Positions 55,648-64,000 of a DNA stretch of 64,000 nucleotides are shown piece after piece (within the stretch, counting starts at the first letter, position 1; each line of letters opens with the position of its first letter). Made by a program: the position numbers and the translations under genes. The notes beneath the pieces are model-generated. The model was not told the DNA's origin. It saw nothing but the letters and a program-made list of their open reading frames with translations, and did not search any database. The DNA is from Shewanella marisflavi. GTDB lineage: Bacteria; Pseudomonadota; Gammaproteobacteria; Enterobacterales; Shewanellaceae. The stretch is from positions 124,001 to 188,000 of the forward strand of contig NZ_JAKIKX010000001.1 of the NCBI RefSeq assembly GCF_023283925.1, read 5' to 3'.

Positions 55648-56691
55648 TTAACCCACATCAAACTGATAGCGACTCATGTGGTGATATACCTCTCCTGGCA
55701 TGAGCCAAGGTGTACCCGGAAGGCTTGGTTGATTAGGGGCGTCGGGTAGCTGTTGGGGCTCAATACAGACCGCCTGATAAGAGGCTAGTGTCTGTCCCTG
55801 TTTCCCTTGCGTGCCGCCGAGGAAGTTACTGCCGTAGATCTGTACCCCAGGTTGATTGGTATAGAGGGTCAGACGGCGTCCCGAGTTCGGCGCGCTAATT
55901 GTGCCAAAGCGGCTCAGTGCCTTGCCATCATGATGGGGCGTCAGATAGCAGTGATCGATTCCTTGAGTCTCCTCGCTTGCCAGCTGCTTGCGCAGGTCGC
56001 CAAGTGCCTGACCTTCACGCAGATCCAGTGGCGTACCAACAACAGAGGCGATCGCCTGTGGGATCCCTTGACCATCTGTGGTCAGGTAGTGCTGACTGTC
56101 GCTTTGGATAAGATGCGCGGCGCTGCTGATCTCGCTGGCGCCTTCTAGGTTGAAGTAGCTGTGCTGGGTCAGGCTAATGGGGCAGGGCTTATCTGTGCTA
56201 GCCAGGATCTCCACGTATAGATTGTTACCCACCAAGCGGTAATCGAGCTGAATATTGGCGTTACCGGGAAAGCCCATGTCGCCATCTGGGCTAAACAGGC
56301 TGAGACGGACGCCATCATTTAGCTGGCCGATATGCCAAAGCTTGCGATTGAAGCCCTCACGGCCGCCGTGAAGACAGTTGCTTTGGTGATTGTTATCCAG
56401 TGAAAAGCGCTGACTATCTCTGTGCAGCTGGGCACCGGCGATACGATTGGCGTAGCGTCCGGCGATGGCGCCGAGATGGGCGTCTTGTTTCAGGTAGTCT
56501 TGGGCGCTGTCACATCCTAGTACGATGTTGCCGCGTTCTCCGTCACGATCCGGCGTCCACAGGGAGCGGATAATACCGCCCAGGCTGAGGACCTCCAAGG
56601 CCAGCGTGCCATTGTCGATAATGACGCGCTCAATCTGGCCACCACGGGGATCGTTCCAGGCATCGAGTGGGCGAAAACGTACCATGATCAT
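55648..56691 (-). CDS. galM: Aldose 1-epimerase (galactose mutarotase)
   Basis: A 347-residue mutarotase fold. Catalytic features include NRIAGAQLHRD, CLHGGREGFNRKLW, the histidine in LTQHSYFNLEG and the late acidic residue in CIEPQQLPDAPN. It interconverts alpha- and beta-galactose, feeding GalK, encoded upstream in the same direction. A second ATG two codons in (MVRFRP) is possible; AAGGA favours 56691. Confidence 0.93.
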   Translation of the reverse strand: MIMVRFRPLDAWNDPRGGQIERVIIDNGTLALEVLSLGGIIRSLWTPDRDGERGNIVLGCDSAQDYLKQDAHLGAIAGRYANRIAGAQLHRDSQRFSLDNNHQSNCLHGGREGFNRKLWHIGQLNDGVRLSLFSPDGDMGFPGNANIQLDYRLVGNNLYVEILASTDKPCPISLTQHSYFNLEGASEISSAAHLIQSDSQHYLTTDGQGIPQAIASVVGTPLDLREGQALGDLRKQLASEETQGIDHCYLTPHHDGKALSRFGTISAPNSGRRLTLYTNQPGVQIYGSNFLGGTQGKQGQTLASYQAVCIEPQQLPDAPNQPSLPGTPWLMPGEVYHHMSRYQFDVG

Positions 56692-56804
56692 CTTTTCCTT
56701 AAGCGATTAAAGTTGGGCCCTATTGTATTATCTCGCCCTTTGACGAGGGGATGAATACGTATGCCAAACAGCGATTTAGAGCCCTTTAGTTTAGCGACTC
56801 GCTA

Positions 56805-57971
56805 TCAGTAGAGTTCGTCGTCCAATCTGGAGGCGCCCTGGCTGGCCGAGCAGAGATAGACGCTGGCTTCTATGCCTGTAGCTGCCTGATATTCGCGCTC
56901 TACCGCCTCGACGACGGCATCGGTGAGGTCGTGATCCACCAGTGCGACCACGCAGCCACCAAAGCCGCCACCTGTCATACGCACACCACCGCGATCGCCG
57001 ACCACGGCGTGGATGATATCAACCAGTTTGTCGATTTCTGGCAAGGTAATTTCAAAATCGTCACGCATGGATTGATGGGATTGAGCCATGAGCTCACTTA
57101 GCTTGGCGATGTTACCCGCCTCTAACGCGTGGGCGGCATTTTGGGTGCGGCGGTTTTCGCTTAGCACGTGGTGGGCGCGGCGATAGCTGACTTCGGGCAG
57201 CTGGGCTTTGGCGCTCTCCAGGGAGCGAAGCTCCAGATGGCGCAGACTTTCAACACCAAAATGTTCGGCGACCTGATGGCATTGCTCACGGCGCAGAGAT
57301 AATTCAGATTCCACCGGGCCGCGGGGTAGGTTGGAGTTAACTATGATTAGGCTAAGACTTTCTGGGATGGGGACTGGCTCACAGTCCAGATCTTCGCAGT
57401 CGATCAGCAGAGCATGTTCCTCTTCGCCCATGGCGCTGATCATCTGATCCATGATGCCACTGGCGTAGCCGACATACAGGTTTTCGCCGCGCTGTGCCAT
57501 TTGAGCGACCGCCAGGGGAGATAGTCTGAGCTGGCTGCAATCATTGAGAGCCGTACCAAAGGCCAGCTCTAAAGCCGCCGATGAGGAGAGGCCTGCGCCT
57601 AAGGGTACATTGCTCACCACCGCCAAATCTAACCCCTTGGCGGGCAAACCACTGGCCGACAGGGCTGCGGTAAAGCCTTTGAGGTACTTGACCCAGCTGT
57701 CATGGGGATCCATTTCGCCCTCTTGGCCGAAGTGCCAGGTGTGGATCTGGCCTGGAAAGGCGTCGGACACGGCGCGGAATTTATCATCGTCACGCTGTTT
57801 CACGGCGATGACGGTGTGAAAATTGATGGCTGCTGGCAGGACGAACCCGTCGTTATAGTCTGTATGTTCGCCAATCAGGTTAACCCTTCCCGGCGCCTGA
57901 TAGAGATCGTCGGCCGTGGTCCCAAAGGTCTGCACAAATAGTTTATTGGCGCGCTGTGCGGTATTCGACAT
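56805..57971 (-). CDS. galK: Galactokinase
   Basis: About 388 residues from ATG 57971 (MSNTAQRANKLF); the frame extends to 58049, but the upstream 26 residues are not family-like. The GHMP-kinase signature is present: APGRVNLIGEHTDYNDGFVL at the N-terminus, VPLGAGLSSSAALELA (ATP loop) and RMTGGGFGGCVVALV. It phosphorylates galactose at C1. galT is not in the window. It forms a leftward pair with galM. Confidence 0.95.
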   Translation of the reverse strand: MSNTAQRANKLFVQTFGTTADDLYQAPGRVNLIGEHTDYNDGFVLPAAINFHTVIAVKQRDDDKFRAVSDAFPGQIHTWHFGQEGEMDPHDSWVKYLKGFTAALSASGLPAKGLDLAVVSNVPLGAGLSSSAALELAFGTALNDCSQLRLSPLAVAQMAQRGENLYVGYASGIMDQMISAMGEEEHALLIDCEDLDCEPVPIPESLSLIIVNSNLPRGPVESELSLRREQCHQVAEHFGVESLRHLELRSLESAKAQLPEVSYRRAHHVLSENRRTQNAAHALEAGNIAKLSELMAQSHQSMRDDFEITLPEIDKLVDIIHAVVGDRGGVRMTGGGFGGCVVALVDHDLTDAVVEAVEREYQAATGIEASVYLCSASQGASRLDDELY

Positions 57972-58240
57972 TGGTGTTGAACTTCTCAGAAAAAAGTTAG
58001 CGTACTCTGCCCAGGTGGTGGCAGCCTTGTTCATGGTTGTTGCTACCATGAGTCATCCTTGTCATTTTTATATCACGTCTCACTATTTGATGTAACTGAG
58101 ATTTGTTTGCTATGAACGGGAAAATGTTGTGATTTGACAGGATTTAGGGAAATCCGCTTTCGCTAGGCAGTCATTTAGCCTGTTTAGATGGGGATTCTTT
58201 GGTCCTTTGGCTGGGGCGCTATTTTAGAGCTATCTCTCAA
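57972..58240. other. Upstream region of galK
   Basis: No gene is visible. It should hold the leftward galK-galM promoter. The stretch near 58075-58130 is AT-rich, but no operator or firm promoter pair was identified. Confidence 0.4.
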
Positions 58241-58264
58241 GGGGAGAGGTAAGTGACTCTCCCC
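58241..58264 (+). terminator. Terminator-like hairpin between galK and the CPA2 antiporter
   Basis: GGGGAGAG (58241-58248) and CTCTCCCC (58257-58264) around GTAAGTGA, followed by CTTTTA on the plus strand. No plus-strand gene lies upstream, so the biological direction is unclear; it may simply insulate galK from leftward read-through. Confidence 0.5.
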
Positions 58265-58321
58265 CTTTTATGCCTATGGCAGCACCGCATTGCACGTGCC
58301 ACTTTTTCTCAGGCTGGCAAG

Positions 58322-58361
58322 TACACTCCTAGATACATAGGATACAGTCTCTAGGAGTGTA
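58322..58361 (-). repeat. Hairpin just past the CPA2 antiporter gene
   Basis: TACACTCCTAG (58322-58332) and CTAGGAGTGTA (58351-58361), a perfect 11-base stem with an 18-base loop, 11 bases past the gene's stop on the minus strand. No T tract follows. Confidence 0.55.
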
Positions 58362-58371
58362 GGAGGTGGAG

Positions 58372-60000
58372 TTAACTGCTGCTCTCTATGGGCTCGACGG
58401 GGATGTCGGCGTCATGTTGCTTGCCCGATTTAAGCTCGGAGATCACATGGTCGACAAAACCGGCACCGGCGGCCTCGTAGAGGTTAAACACGCTGTGTAC
58501 TCCAGCGGCCTTGAGCGACTGGGCATCTTCGCTGTACTGTACGATGGCGCTGAGCTTACCTTGGTAATCCAGGCGTTTTAGTTGCTCTACCGCAAATTGA
58601 TTACCCACATGGTGAGGCATGGCCAAAAGCACCAGCTCCAGGTTAGGGGCTCGGTCGAGTTTCTCCCAGAAGTCGGTATCCGAGGCATCGCCTTGCACTA
58701 CGTTGCGCCCTTGCTCCCGGTGGAAGTCCACCAGTTCCTGTTTATGCTCAATGCCTAGGATCTCACCGTCAAACTGATTGGCCAGTTCGTCATAGGCACC
58801 GCTACCGATACGCCCCATCCCCAAGATAAGAAAGCGTGGATTGCCCACGGGGATCTGCCTGTCTTCAGGATGCAGCGGGTGTTTTTCCAGCTTCTGCAAT
58901 CGGCTCTGAAACTTCTGATACAGGCGGGCAGAGGAGGCATTCAGTGGTGCGGCAAACAGAAAGCTCAGGCTCAGGGCCACGGCCAGGATCACCATCCATT
59001 GCTCTGGCAACCAGCCTTTGCTGGTGGCCACGGCGGCGACGATTAGGCCGAACTCGCTGTAGTTACCCAGGTTAAATGAAGTCATCAAGGAGGTGCGCGA
59101 ACGCAGCTTGAAGTGGGTCAGCAGATAGAGGAAGAGGACTATCTTTATCGGTACGACTAGCACTAAGAGCGCTGCGAGGCCGATATCGCTAAAGCTTGGT
59201 AAACCGTTGAGACCGACGGTGAGGAAGAAGGCCACCAGAAACAGTTCTTTAAAATAGAAGAGGGATTTAGCCAGCTCAGAAGACTTGGCATGGCCTGCCA
59301 GCAGGATACCAATAATAAGCGCGCCCAGATCTGGCTTGAGTCCCACCAGTTCGAACAGACCGGCGCCGACCACCAACGCCATGACCAGACCGAACAGCAC
59401 CAGTAGCTCGCCATGACCGACCTTATCGAAGGCCTTATAAATAAGGGGCTTGGCAAAGGGCAGCAGTAATAAGCCTAAGGCCCAAATTGAGGGAATATCC
59501 CCCTTAGAGATCGTCAGGAAGGCGACGGCAAAGATATCCTGCATGATCAAGATACCTATGGCGACGCGGCCATAGAGAGATTGCATGTCACCTTTATCTT
59601 CGAGCACCTTGACGGCGAAGATGGTGCTGGAAAAGCTCAGGGCGAAGGCGAGCAGGGCGAGTTGATTAAAGTCTAGTCCGCTCAGTTGCTCTAACCCCAA
59701 TAGGCCCAGGAGCTTTAGCAGGGGGACCAGGAAGATCATAGAGCCCATCAGATGCAGGCTGGAGCCCGCCCAGACCTCGGCCTTAAACAGGCTGCGAATG
59801 TCCAGTTTGAGGCCAATGGCGAACAGCAGTAGGGTCACCCCTAGCTCAGCCAGCTGTTCCAGCAGTGGCAGGCTACTCTCGTCGATACCAAAGAGAAACA
59901 GTGCAAAACCCGCGACCAGATAACCTATAAGCGGTGGTAAACCGATACGACTGACTAGCATGCCACAGGCTAAGGTGATGATGAGAATGGCGGGTTCCAT
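58372..60000 (-). CDS. CPA2 family cation/proton antiporter with TrkA-N domain (YbaL/KefB-like)
   Basis: A 542-residue protein. About 12 membrane helices (to residue 370) contain LPPLIGYLVAGF and LALLAFALSFSSTIFAVKVL. A cytoplasmic TrkA-N (RCK) domain follows from about residue 400, with nucleotide-binding FLILGMGRIGSGAYDEL. Family members exchange or release K+ for H+ under control of NAD(H) or glutathione adducts. A C-terminal TrkA-C domain is not evident. Confidence 0.87.
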   Translation of the reverse strand: MEPAILIITLACGMLVSRIGLPPLIGYLVAGFALFLFGIDESSLPLLEQLAELGVTLLLFAIGLKLDIRSLFKAEVWAGSSLHLMGSMIFLVPLLKLLGLLGLEQLSGLDFNQLALLAFALSFSSTIFAVKVLEDKGDMQSLYGRVAIGILIMQDIFAVAFLTISKGDIPSIWALGLLLLPFAKPLIYKAFDKVGHGELLVLFGLVMALVVGAGLFELVGLKPDLGALIIGILLAGHAKSSELAKSLFYFKELFLVAFFLTVGLNGLPSFSDIGLAALLVLVVPIKIVLFLYLLTHFKLRSRTSLMTSFNLGNYSEFGLIVAAVATSKGWLPEQWMVILAVALSLSFLFAAPLNASSARLYQKFQSRLQKLEKHPLHPEDRQIPVGNPRFLILGMGRIGSGAYDELANQFDGEILGIEHKQELVDFHREQGRNVVQGDASDTDFWEKLDRAPNLELVLLAMPHHVGNQFAVEQLKRLDYQGKLSAIVQYSEDAQSLKAAGVHSVFNLYEAAGAGFVDHVISELKSGKQHDADIPVEPIESSS

Positions 60001-60090
60001 GTTGCTCCTAAAGGTCCATGAGGTTGGTATACCCCTGATTGTATAAGAATTGGGTTAACTTTAAATGAAAAATTATCATTTTATGGCGTA

Positions 60091-60118
60091 ATAAAAAGCC
60101 TCCCGAAGGAGGCTGTTA
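60091..60118 (-). terminator. Intrinsic terminator after dsbD
   Basis: AGCCTCC (60097-60103) and GGAGGCT (60108-60114) with CGAA loop; on the minus strand the stem is followed by TTTTTATT. It lies 27 bases past the dsbD stop. Confidence 0.9.
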
Positions 60119-60140
60119 TCTAATGTACTACGACGGCAAG

Positions 60141-61946
60141 CTATTGCCCTAGCAGATGATCCAGATGGGCTGCAAACTCAGCCGGCTTCATAAAGCCAGT
60201 GACTCTGAGATCGTCACGGATCTCGCCACTGGCATCGAACATCAGCAGAGTGGGAAGACCCAGTACATCATAATGCTCCAGCAGTTCGATATCGATAGCG
60301 TCATTTTTAGTCACATCTGCCTGTAGGAAGACCATCTGCGCCAGGCGTGATTGCACGTCCGGGTCGACGAAGGTGATATTCTCAAACTCTTTACAGGCGA
60401 CACACCAGTCGGCGTAGAGATCCAGCATCACAGGTTTACCCTGGGCACTGGCGCTGGCCACCTCGGCCTTAAGCTCTTCGAGCGACTTAATGGTCTTGTG
60501 AGTCACGCCATGGCTAGCAGCGCCTGTTTGCATCTGATAGCCAAGGCTATTCATCACCGCTTGGAAGCCATAGGAGAAGCTGGCCAGCAGAGTAAGTAGC
60601 AGTAAGACTGAGCGCACCGTCTGCTTCCAGTTAAACTCGGTGAGCTTATTTTGGTGCATCAGGTAAGCGGTCAAGCTGATGCCCCATAGCGCCCAGAGAA
60701 GATCTGAAACCAGACCCGTCCAGATACGCCCTAGCATCACGATAGAGACGGCGATCAGCAGGAAGCCGAAGATTGTCTTAATCACATCCATCCAGGCGCC
60801 CGCGCGCGGCAGTAGTTTACCGCCAGAGGAGCCGATGATCAGCAAAGGTAAGCCCATGCCCATGCTCAGCACATACAGCGCCAGAAAGCCCTGCATCAGG
60901 TCGCCGGTTTGCGCCACATAGACCAAGGCACCAGACAGTGGTGCCGTGGTGCAGGGAGATGCCACCAGACCCGAGATGATCCCCATAACGAAGACGCCAA
61001 TTACATTGCCGCCTTTTTGGTTGTTGGAGAAGCGGTTCATCTTCTCCTGCCAGCTCGATGGCAGCTTAAGATCGTACAGGCCAAACATGGAGAGGCTGAG
61101 TACGAAGAAGAGGATGGCCAGCACGATAAGCACCGCTGGGTGTTGCAGCGCGGCCTGGTATTTCATGCCCGCCGAGGCGACGATAAGCCCCAGCAAGGAA
61201 TAGGTGATCGCCATCCCCTGGACATAGACCATGGAGAGGCTAAAGGCTTTAGCTGTTGAGAGCTTTTCGCCTTGGCCTACAATGATGCCCGACAGGATTG
61301 GGTACATGGGGAAGACACAAGGTGTCAGCGCCAGTCCTACACCTAGGCCGAAGAAGATCACTAAGGTCCACAGCAGGTTGTCGCCCGACAGCATCTGGCT
61401 GAGGGAGTCTTGTTGGGTGATCGGGCCTGTACCCGCTGGCGTGGTCGCGGCAGGCGCGGCCTTTAGTGCTTCAGGTAAGAGCCCCGCATTGGCACTGACT
61501 TGGGTTAGAGGCGCGCTTCGCGTGGTGGGTGGGAAGCACAATTTACCCTCGGCGCAGCCCATGAAGGTGACCTTGATGTTGGATTCATTGGCGGCTTCTT
61601 TGAGAGCGACAGGGATCTCGACATAGCTATAATAGACTTCTTGCTCACCAAAATAGTCATCGGTGTGAGACTTACCCTTTGGCAGCTGGATCTCGCCTAG
61701 GGTCGCGCCATCGGCCTCAAACTTGAGTTTGTCGCGATATAGGTAGTAGCCGTCGGCGATCACCCAGCTTATCTTGACCAAGTTGCCTTGCTGCTGCGCA
61801 TCGAAGACGAAGGCTTGATCCACCGGCATTAGCTGGGGTTCATCTTTAAGGAAATCAAACTTACTCTTACTGAAGATGCCTTCGCTTTGTGCCCCTGGGG
61901 CGACTAGCAGCAAGGTTGAGAGCAGGAGGAACAGTATTTTCTTCAT
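60141..61946 (-). CDS. dsbD: Thiol:disulfide interchange protein DsbD
   Basis: About 601 residues from ATG 61946 (MKKILFLLL), which overlaps the cutA stop in an ATGA. Signal peptide first; then a periplasmic alpha domain with a cysteine pair (MGCAEGKLCFPP). A membrane domain follows with cysteines in LTPCVFPMYPI and SPCTTAPLSG. A C-terminal thioredoxin-like domain has DWCVACKEFE. DsbD carries reducing power from cytoplasmic thioredoxin to periplasmic DsbC and cytochrome c maturation; the octaheme cytochrome in this window would depend on it indirectly. Confidence 0.95.
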   Translation of the reverse strand: MKKILFLLLSTLLLVAPGAQSEGIFSKSKFDFLKDEPQLMPVDQAFVFDAQQQGNLVKISWVIADGYYLYRDKLKFEADGATLGEIQLPKGKSHTDDYFGEQEVYYSYVEIPVALKEAANESNIKVTFMGCAEGKLCFPPTTRSAPLTQVSANAGLLPEALKAAPAATTPAGTGPITQQDSLSQMLSGDNLLWTLVIFFGLGVGLALTPCVFPMYPILSGIIVGQGEKLSTAKAFSLSMVYVQGMAITYSLLGLIVASAGMKYQAALQHPAVLIVLAILFFVLSLSMFGLYDLKLPSSWQEKMNRFSNNQKGGNVIGVFVMGIISGLVASPCTTAPLSGALVYVAQTGDLMQGFLALYVLSMGMGLPLLIIGSSGGKLLPRAGAWMDVIKTIFGFLLIAVSIVMLGRIWTGLVSDLLWALWGISLTAYLMHQNKLTEFNWKQTVRSVLLLLTLLASFSYGFQAVMNSLGYQMQTGAASHGVTHKTIKSLEELKAEVASASAQGKPVMLDLYADWCVACKEFENITFVDPDVQSRLAQMVFLQADVTKNDAIDIELLEHYDVLGLPTLLMFDASGEIRDDLRVTGFMKPAEFAAHLDHLLGQ

Positions 61947-62296
61947 GATAGTGTGGTTTCTTTTATCCATGCTAAATAGGCCGCTGAACCTGTGTGGATC
62001 TCTGTTGCGATAAGTTCAGGGACTTCGTAGGGATGTAGTGACAGTAACTTGTGTTCGACTTTTTCATAATGACGGGCGAGGCATTTTAACTGTAATACCA
62101 CCTCGGTCTCCTGGCACACTTTACCTTCCCAGGTGTAGAGTGAGGTGACGGGGGCAGAGATCTGAACGCAGGCAGCCAACTTGGCCTCGACTAGGGCGTG
62201 TGCCAGAGTGTTGGCTGTGGCCTGATCTGGGCAGCTGGTGGTCACGAGTAAACATTTTTCCTGCATCTGGTATTTGGGCCCTGCTTGCTCATTCAT
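61943..62296 (-). CDS. cutA: Divalent-cation tolerance protein CutA
   Basis: A 117-residue trimeric CutA1-type protein: LLVTTSCPDQATANTLAHAL, KLAACVQISAPVTSLYTWEG and LHPYEVPELIATEI are diagnostic. E. coli cutA mutants are copper-sensitive, though the mechanism is unsettled. The start at 62296 lacks a clear ribosome-binding site; ATG 62266 is an alternative. It overlaps dsbD by 4 bases. Confidence 0.92.
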   Translation of the reverse strand: MNEQAGPKYQMQEKCLLVTTSCPDQATANTLAHALVEAKLAACVQISAPVTSLYTWEGKVCQETEVVLQLKCLARHYEKVEHKLLSLHPYEVPELIATEIHTGSAAYLAWIKETTLS

Positions 62297-62525
62297 CGGG
62301 AGTTAAGTTAAACGGGTTATACTGCACCGCGACAGTGTCACGAGTGCTGCTACTTTACGTGTTTTGTCGTCGACTTGCATTAAGCTATTACTAAAATAGT
62401 GAGCTTATCCTAAGTTTGTGGCGTCCTCAAAATCGCGCTAAAGTTGACCTGACTTGAAAGTAGACCCGTTCGCCCCCATTTAGTTTTCAATGAATTAGAA
62501 ATTTACGTCAATTTGTGAGGTCAGT

Positions 62526-63125
62526 GTGTTTTTTATCCTATTGATAATCTTTGTTCTCATACCCGTTATTGAGCTCAATGTGCTGATCCGCGTTGGCGAA
62601 AGCTTAGGCAGTTGGACGACAGTGGGCTTAGTGCTCTTTACTGCCGTGGTGGGAGTTTCTTTGGTGCGCAGCCAGGGGATTCAGACCCTGATGCAGGTGC
62701 AACAAAAGTTAGCTCGCGGAGAAGCGCCGGGTAAAGAGATTGTCGAAGGCATGATGTTGGCGATGGCCGGCTTATTGCTGTTGATCCCAGGGTTTGTCAC
62801 CGACTTTATTGGTCTCTTGCTGTTAACGCCGCTGACCCGTAGTCCAATAGCGGGTTTTCTTTATCAGCGCATGCAGATCAAGGTTAGCCAGCAGGGGGGC
62901 TTTCATGGTGGTTTTGGTCAAGGGCCTTTTGGGCCAAATGGCTCGGCTGGTGGCCGTTCACCATTCGATCGCTCACCCTTCGATGAGCAGGGTAACACCT
63001 TCGATGGTGACTATGAGCGTAAGCCTGATCCCACAGATAAAGTCGATGAGGCCAATCAGTTAGATGACAAGCCGTCTAAAGCGGATAAATCGGCGCAAGA
63101 GGATAAGGATCAGCCTAAGTCTTAA
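62526..63125 (+). CDS. fxsA: FxsA family membrane protein
   Basis: A 199-residue protein with GTG start (GAGG at 62516-62519). The first about 115 residues contain three hydrophobic segments with VLIPVIELNVLIRVGESLG and PGFVTDFIGLLLLTP, diagnostic of FxsA. In E. coli FxsA lowers exclusion of phage T7 by F-plasmid PifA. The C-terminal part is glycine-rich and then highly charged (DKVDEANQLDDKPSKADKSA), probably disordered. Confidence 0.9.
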   Translation: MFFILLIIFVLIPVIELNVLIRVGESLGSWTTVGLVLFTAVVGVSLVRSQGIQTLMQVQQKLARGEAPGKEIVEGMMLAMAGLLLLIPGFVTDFIGLLLLTPLTRSPIAGFLYQRMQIKVSQQGGFHGGFGQGPFGPNGSAGGRSPFDRSPFDEQGNTFDGDYERKPDPTDKVDEANQLDDKPSKADKSAQEDKDQPKS

Positions 63126-63177
63126 TGCCTTTTGCTTGGCGCGTCGTGACACTTGGCGCGCTACTCAAGCTGCTAGG

Positions 63178-64000
63178 CTACTTCTGTGCTGATTGCTTTT
63201 CGAGTATCGCCTTGGGATTTCGGGGGTAGAAGCGATCAGCTTTCTTGTCGATATGCTGAAAACGGCGAGTATTCTTATAGGGCAGTTTCATAAAGCCCGA
63301 TACACCCTTTCCCTGAATTTTATTCACATGACTGAGGATCCTATCCAAGCTCGCCCTGAAGGCCGCCTGTTTACGCGGGTTTAACAGCCGCAGGTAGCTG
63401 TGGATTTTCATGTGGTTAGGGAGCACTTCGAAGATGATGCAGCCGGTGTGATGGATCTGGTTGATCCAGCCAAGCTCTGTCATGATCTCCTTGGGCAGCT
63501 CCAGGTTTTCATCGGGGTCGCGGCCATCTTCGAAATAGGAGTGTAGCCTGGATTTATCCTCCAGCGAGGGCACATCACCCACCTCAAAAGGTAACTGTTG
63601 ATCCGGGCTTGGACTGAAAGGCTGACTGGTATCATCTCGCTCCAGGTGCAGTGTATCTCGGGCGTTGAAGAAACAGGCCTTAAATACCCCGATTCGGTGA
63701 ATGCCCCGCGCCAGGGTCACCATATTGTTGACCGCCAGGGTGAGCGCCGCCTTCTCCTCTTCGTTGTAGGTCGCTAGATTGGAGTCAATAAATACCCCAG
63801 ACTCCTGCCAATGGATAGCTAGGCCGCCCACTAAGGAGTATTGTCCCACCCGACTGACTGCGGCGATAAAGCCCTTCTCGGTATCTCCCATGCCCGCCAT
63901 AAAGTTTCGGTAGTATTTCTCCAGTTGCAGATCGTCCATCTTCTCGATGGGCTCATCTTCGTTATGTTCCCGCAGGAAGGATTTGCGTGAGCTGTAGGTG
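63178..64000 (-). CDS. DUF3083-like protein, 5' end beyond the window
   Basis: The frame is open to the right edge (upstream codons read TYSSRKSFLREHNEDEPIEK before the internal methionine at 63939), so the start is missing. At least 274 residues are visible, soluble and mixed alpha/beta, with no signal peptide in view: FMAGMGDTEKGFIAAVSRVG, GIHRIGVFKACFFNARDTLH and IFEVLPNHMKIHSYLRLLNP. The match to the Shewanella-type DUF3083 family is from memory. Function unknown. It converges on fxsA. Confidence 0.6.
   Translation of the reverse strand, partial: TYSSRKSFLREHNEDEPIEKMDDLQLEKYYRNFMAGMGDTEKGFIAAVSRVGQYSLVGGLAIHWQESGVFIDSNLATYNEEEKAALTLAVNNMVTLARGIHRIGVFKACFFNARDTLHLERDDTSQPFSPSPDQQLPFEVGDVPSLEDKSRLHSYFEDGRDPDENLELPKEIMTELGWINQIHHTGCIIFEVLPNHMKIHSYLRLLNPRKQAAFRASLDRILSHVNKIQGKGVSGFMKLPYKNTRRFQHIDKKADRFYPRNPKAILEKQSAQK

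Noticed and set aside
63125..63180. Direct repeat TTGGCGCG x2 between fxsA and the DUF3083-like gene.
   Set aside because: Too short and isolated to interpret; it could be chance.

Overview
The window is a gammaproteobacterial chromosome segment that looks like Shewanella. The evidence is gene order and content: the lptB/rpoN/hpf/ptsN/rapZ/npr/mgtE block, the divergent yrbG-kdsD-kdsC-lptCAB and mlaFEDCB-ibaG-murA blocks, rplM-rpsI, purA-motX-rnr-rlmB, rpsF-priB-rpsR-rplI-dnaB-alr, galMK, and dsbD-cutA-fxsA. A multiheme cytochrome c, a sodium-type flagellar MotX and an S46 peptidase fit the same genus. The species cannot be fixed from the sequence alone. No tRNA, rRNA, CRISPR array, transposase or integrase was seen.

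Layout. 1-11.6 kb: the end of a beta-CASP metallo-beta-lactamase protein, a CPA1 antiporter, an MFS transporter, an rRNA-methyltransferase-like protein, a small lipase-like hydrolase overlapping rarD tail to tail, a stand-alone MnmD-like methyltransferase, an FG-GAP repeat protein, two small proteins and an OmpR-type two-component pair. 11.6-25.8 kb: envelope and nitrogen-PTS core. Lipopolysaccharide export and Kdo synthesis (lpt, kds), sigma-54 and the PTS-Ntr genes run leftward; the Mla phospholipid pathway, ibaG and murA run rightward. 25.8-30.3 kb: an accessory module inserted between murA and degS. It holds a membrane histidine kinase, a response regulator with an ArsR-like output domain, an octaheme lipoprotein cytochrome behind two palindromes, and a 53-residue membrane protein. 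30.4-41.3 kb: periplasmic proteases degS and degQ, zapE, rplM-rpsI, purA, motX (with a sigma-28-like promoter), rnr and rlmB.

41.3-44.0 kb is the most unusual part. Two genes (a membrane protein and a ClpP-like lipoprotein), the first clearly AT-rich, are bracketed by four divergent copies of a dispersed repeat, two in each orientation. The copies share edge blocks. Their interiors are nested hairpins whose stems differ in sequence but keep base pairing, often around a GGGA/TCCC loop.

44.0-64 kb: a DUF481 outer-membrane protein, rpsF-priB-rpsR-rplI, an S46 dipeptidyl-peptidase, dnaB, alr, an Omp85-type barrel, a CheX-like protein, a quinone oxidoreductase, an acidic-tailed unknown, galM-galK, a CPA2 antiporter, dsbD-cutA, fxsA and the truncated start of a DUF3083-like gene.

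Several gene starts were moved inward from the longest frame because of ribosome-binding sites, overlap with a terminator, or family alignment from memory (mlaD, purA, rpsF, dnaB, galK, dsbD and others). All family assignments come from motifs read by eye; no database search was run.
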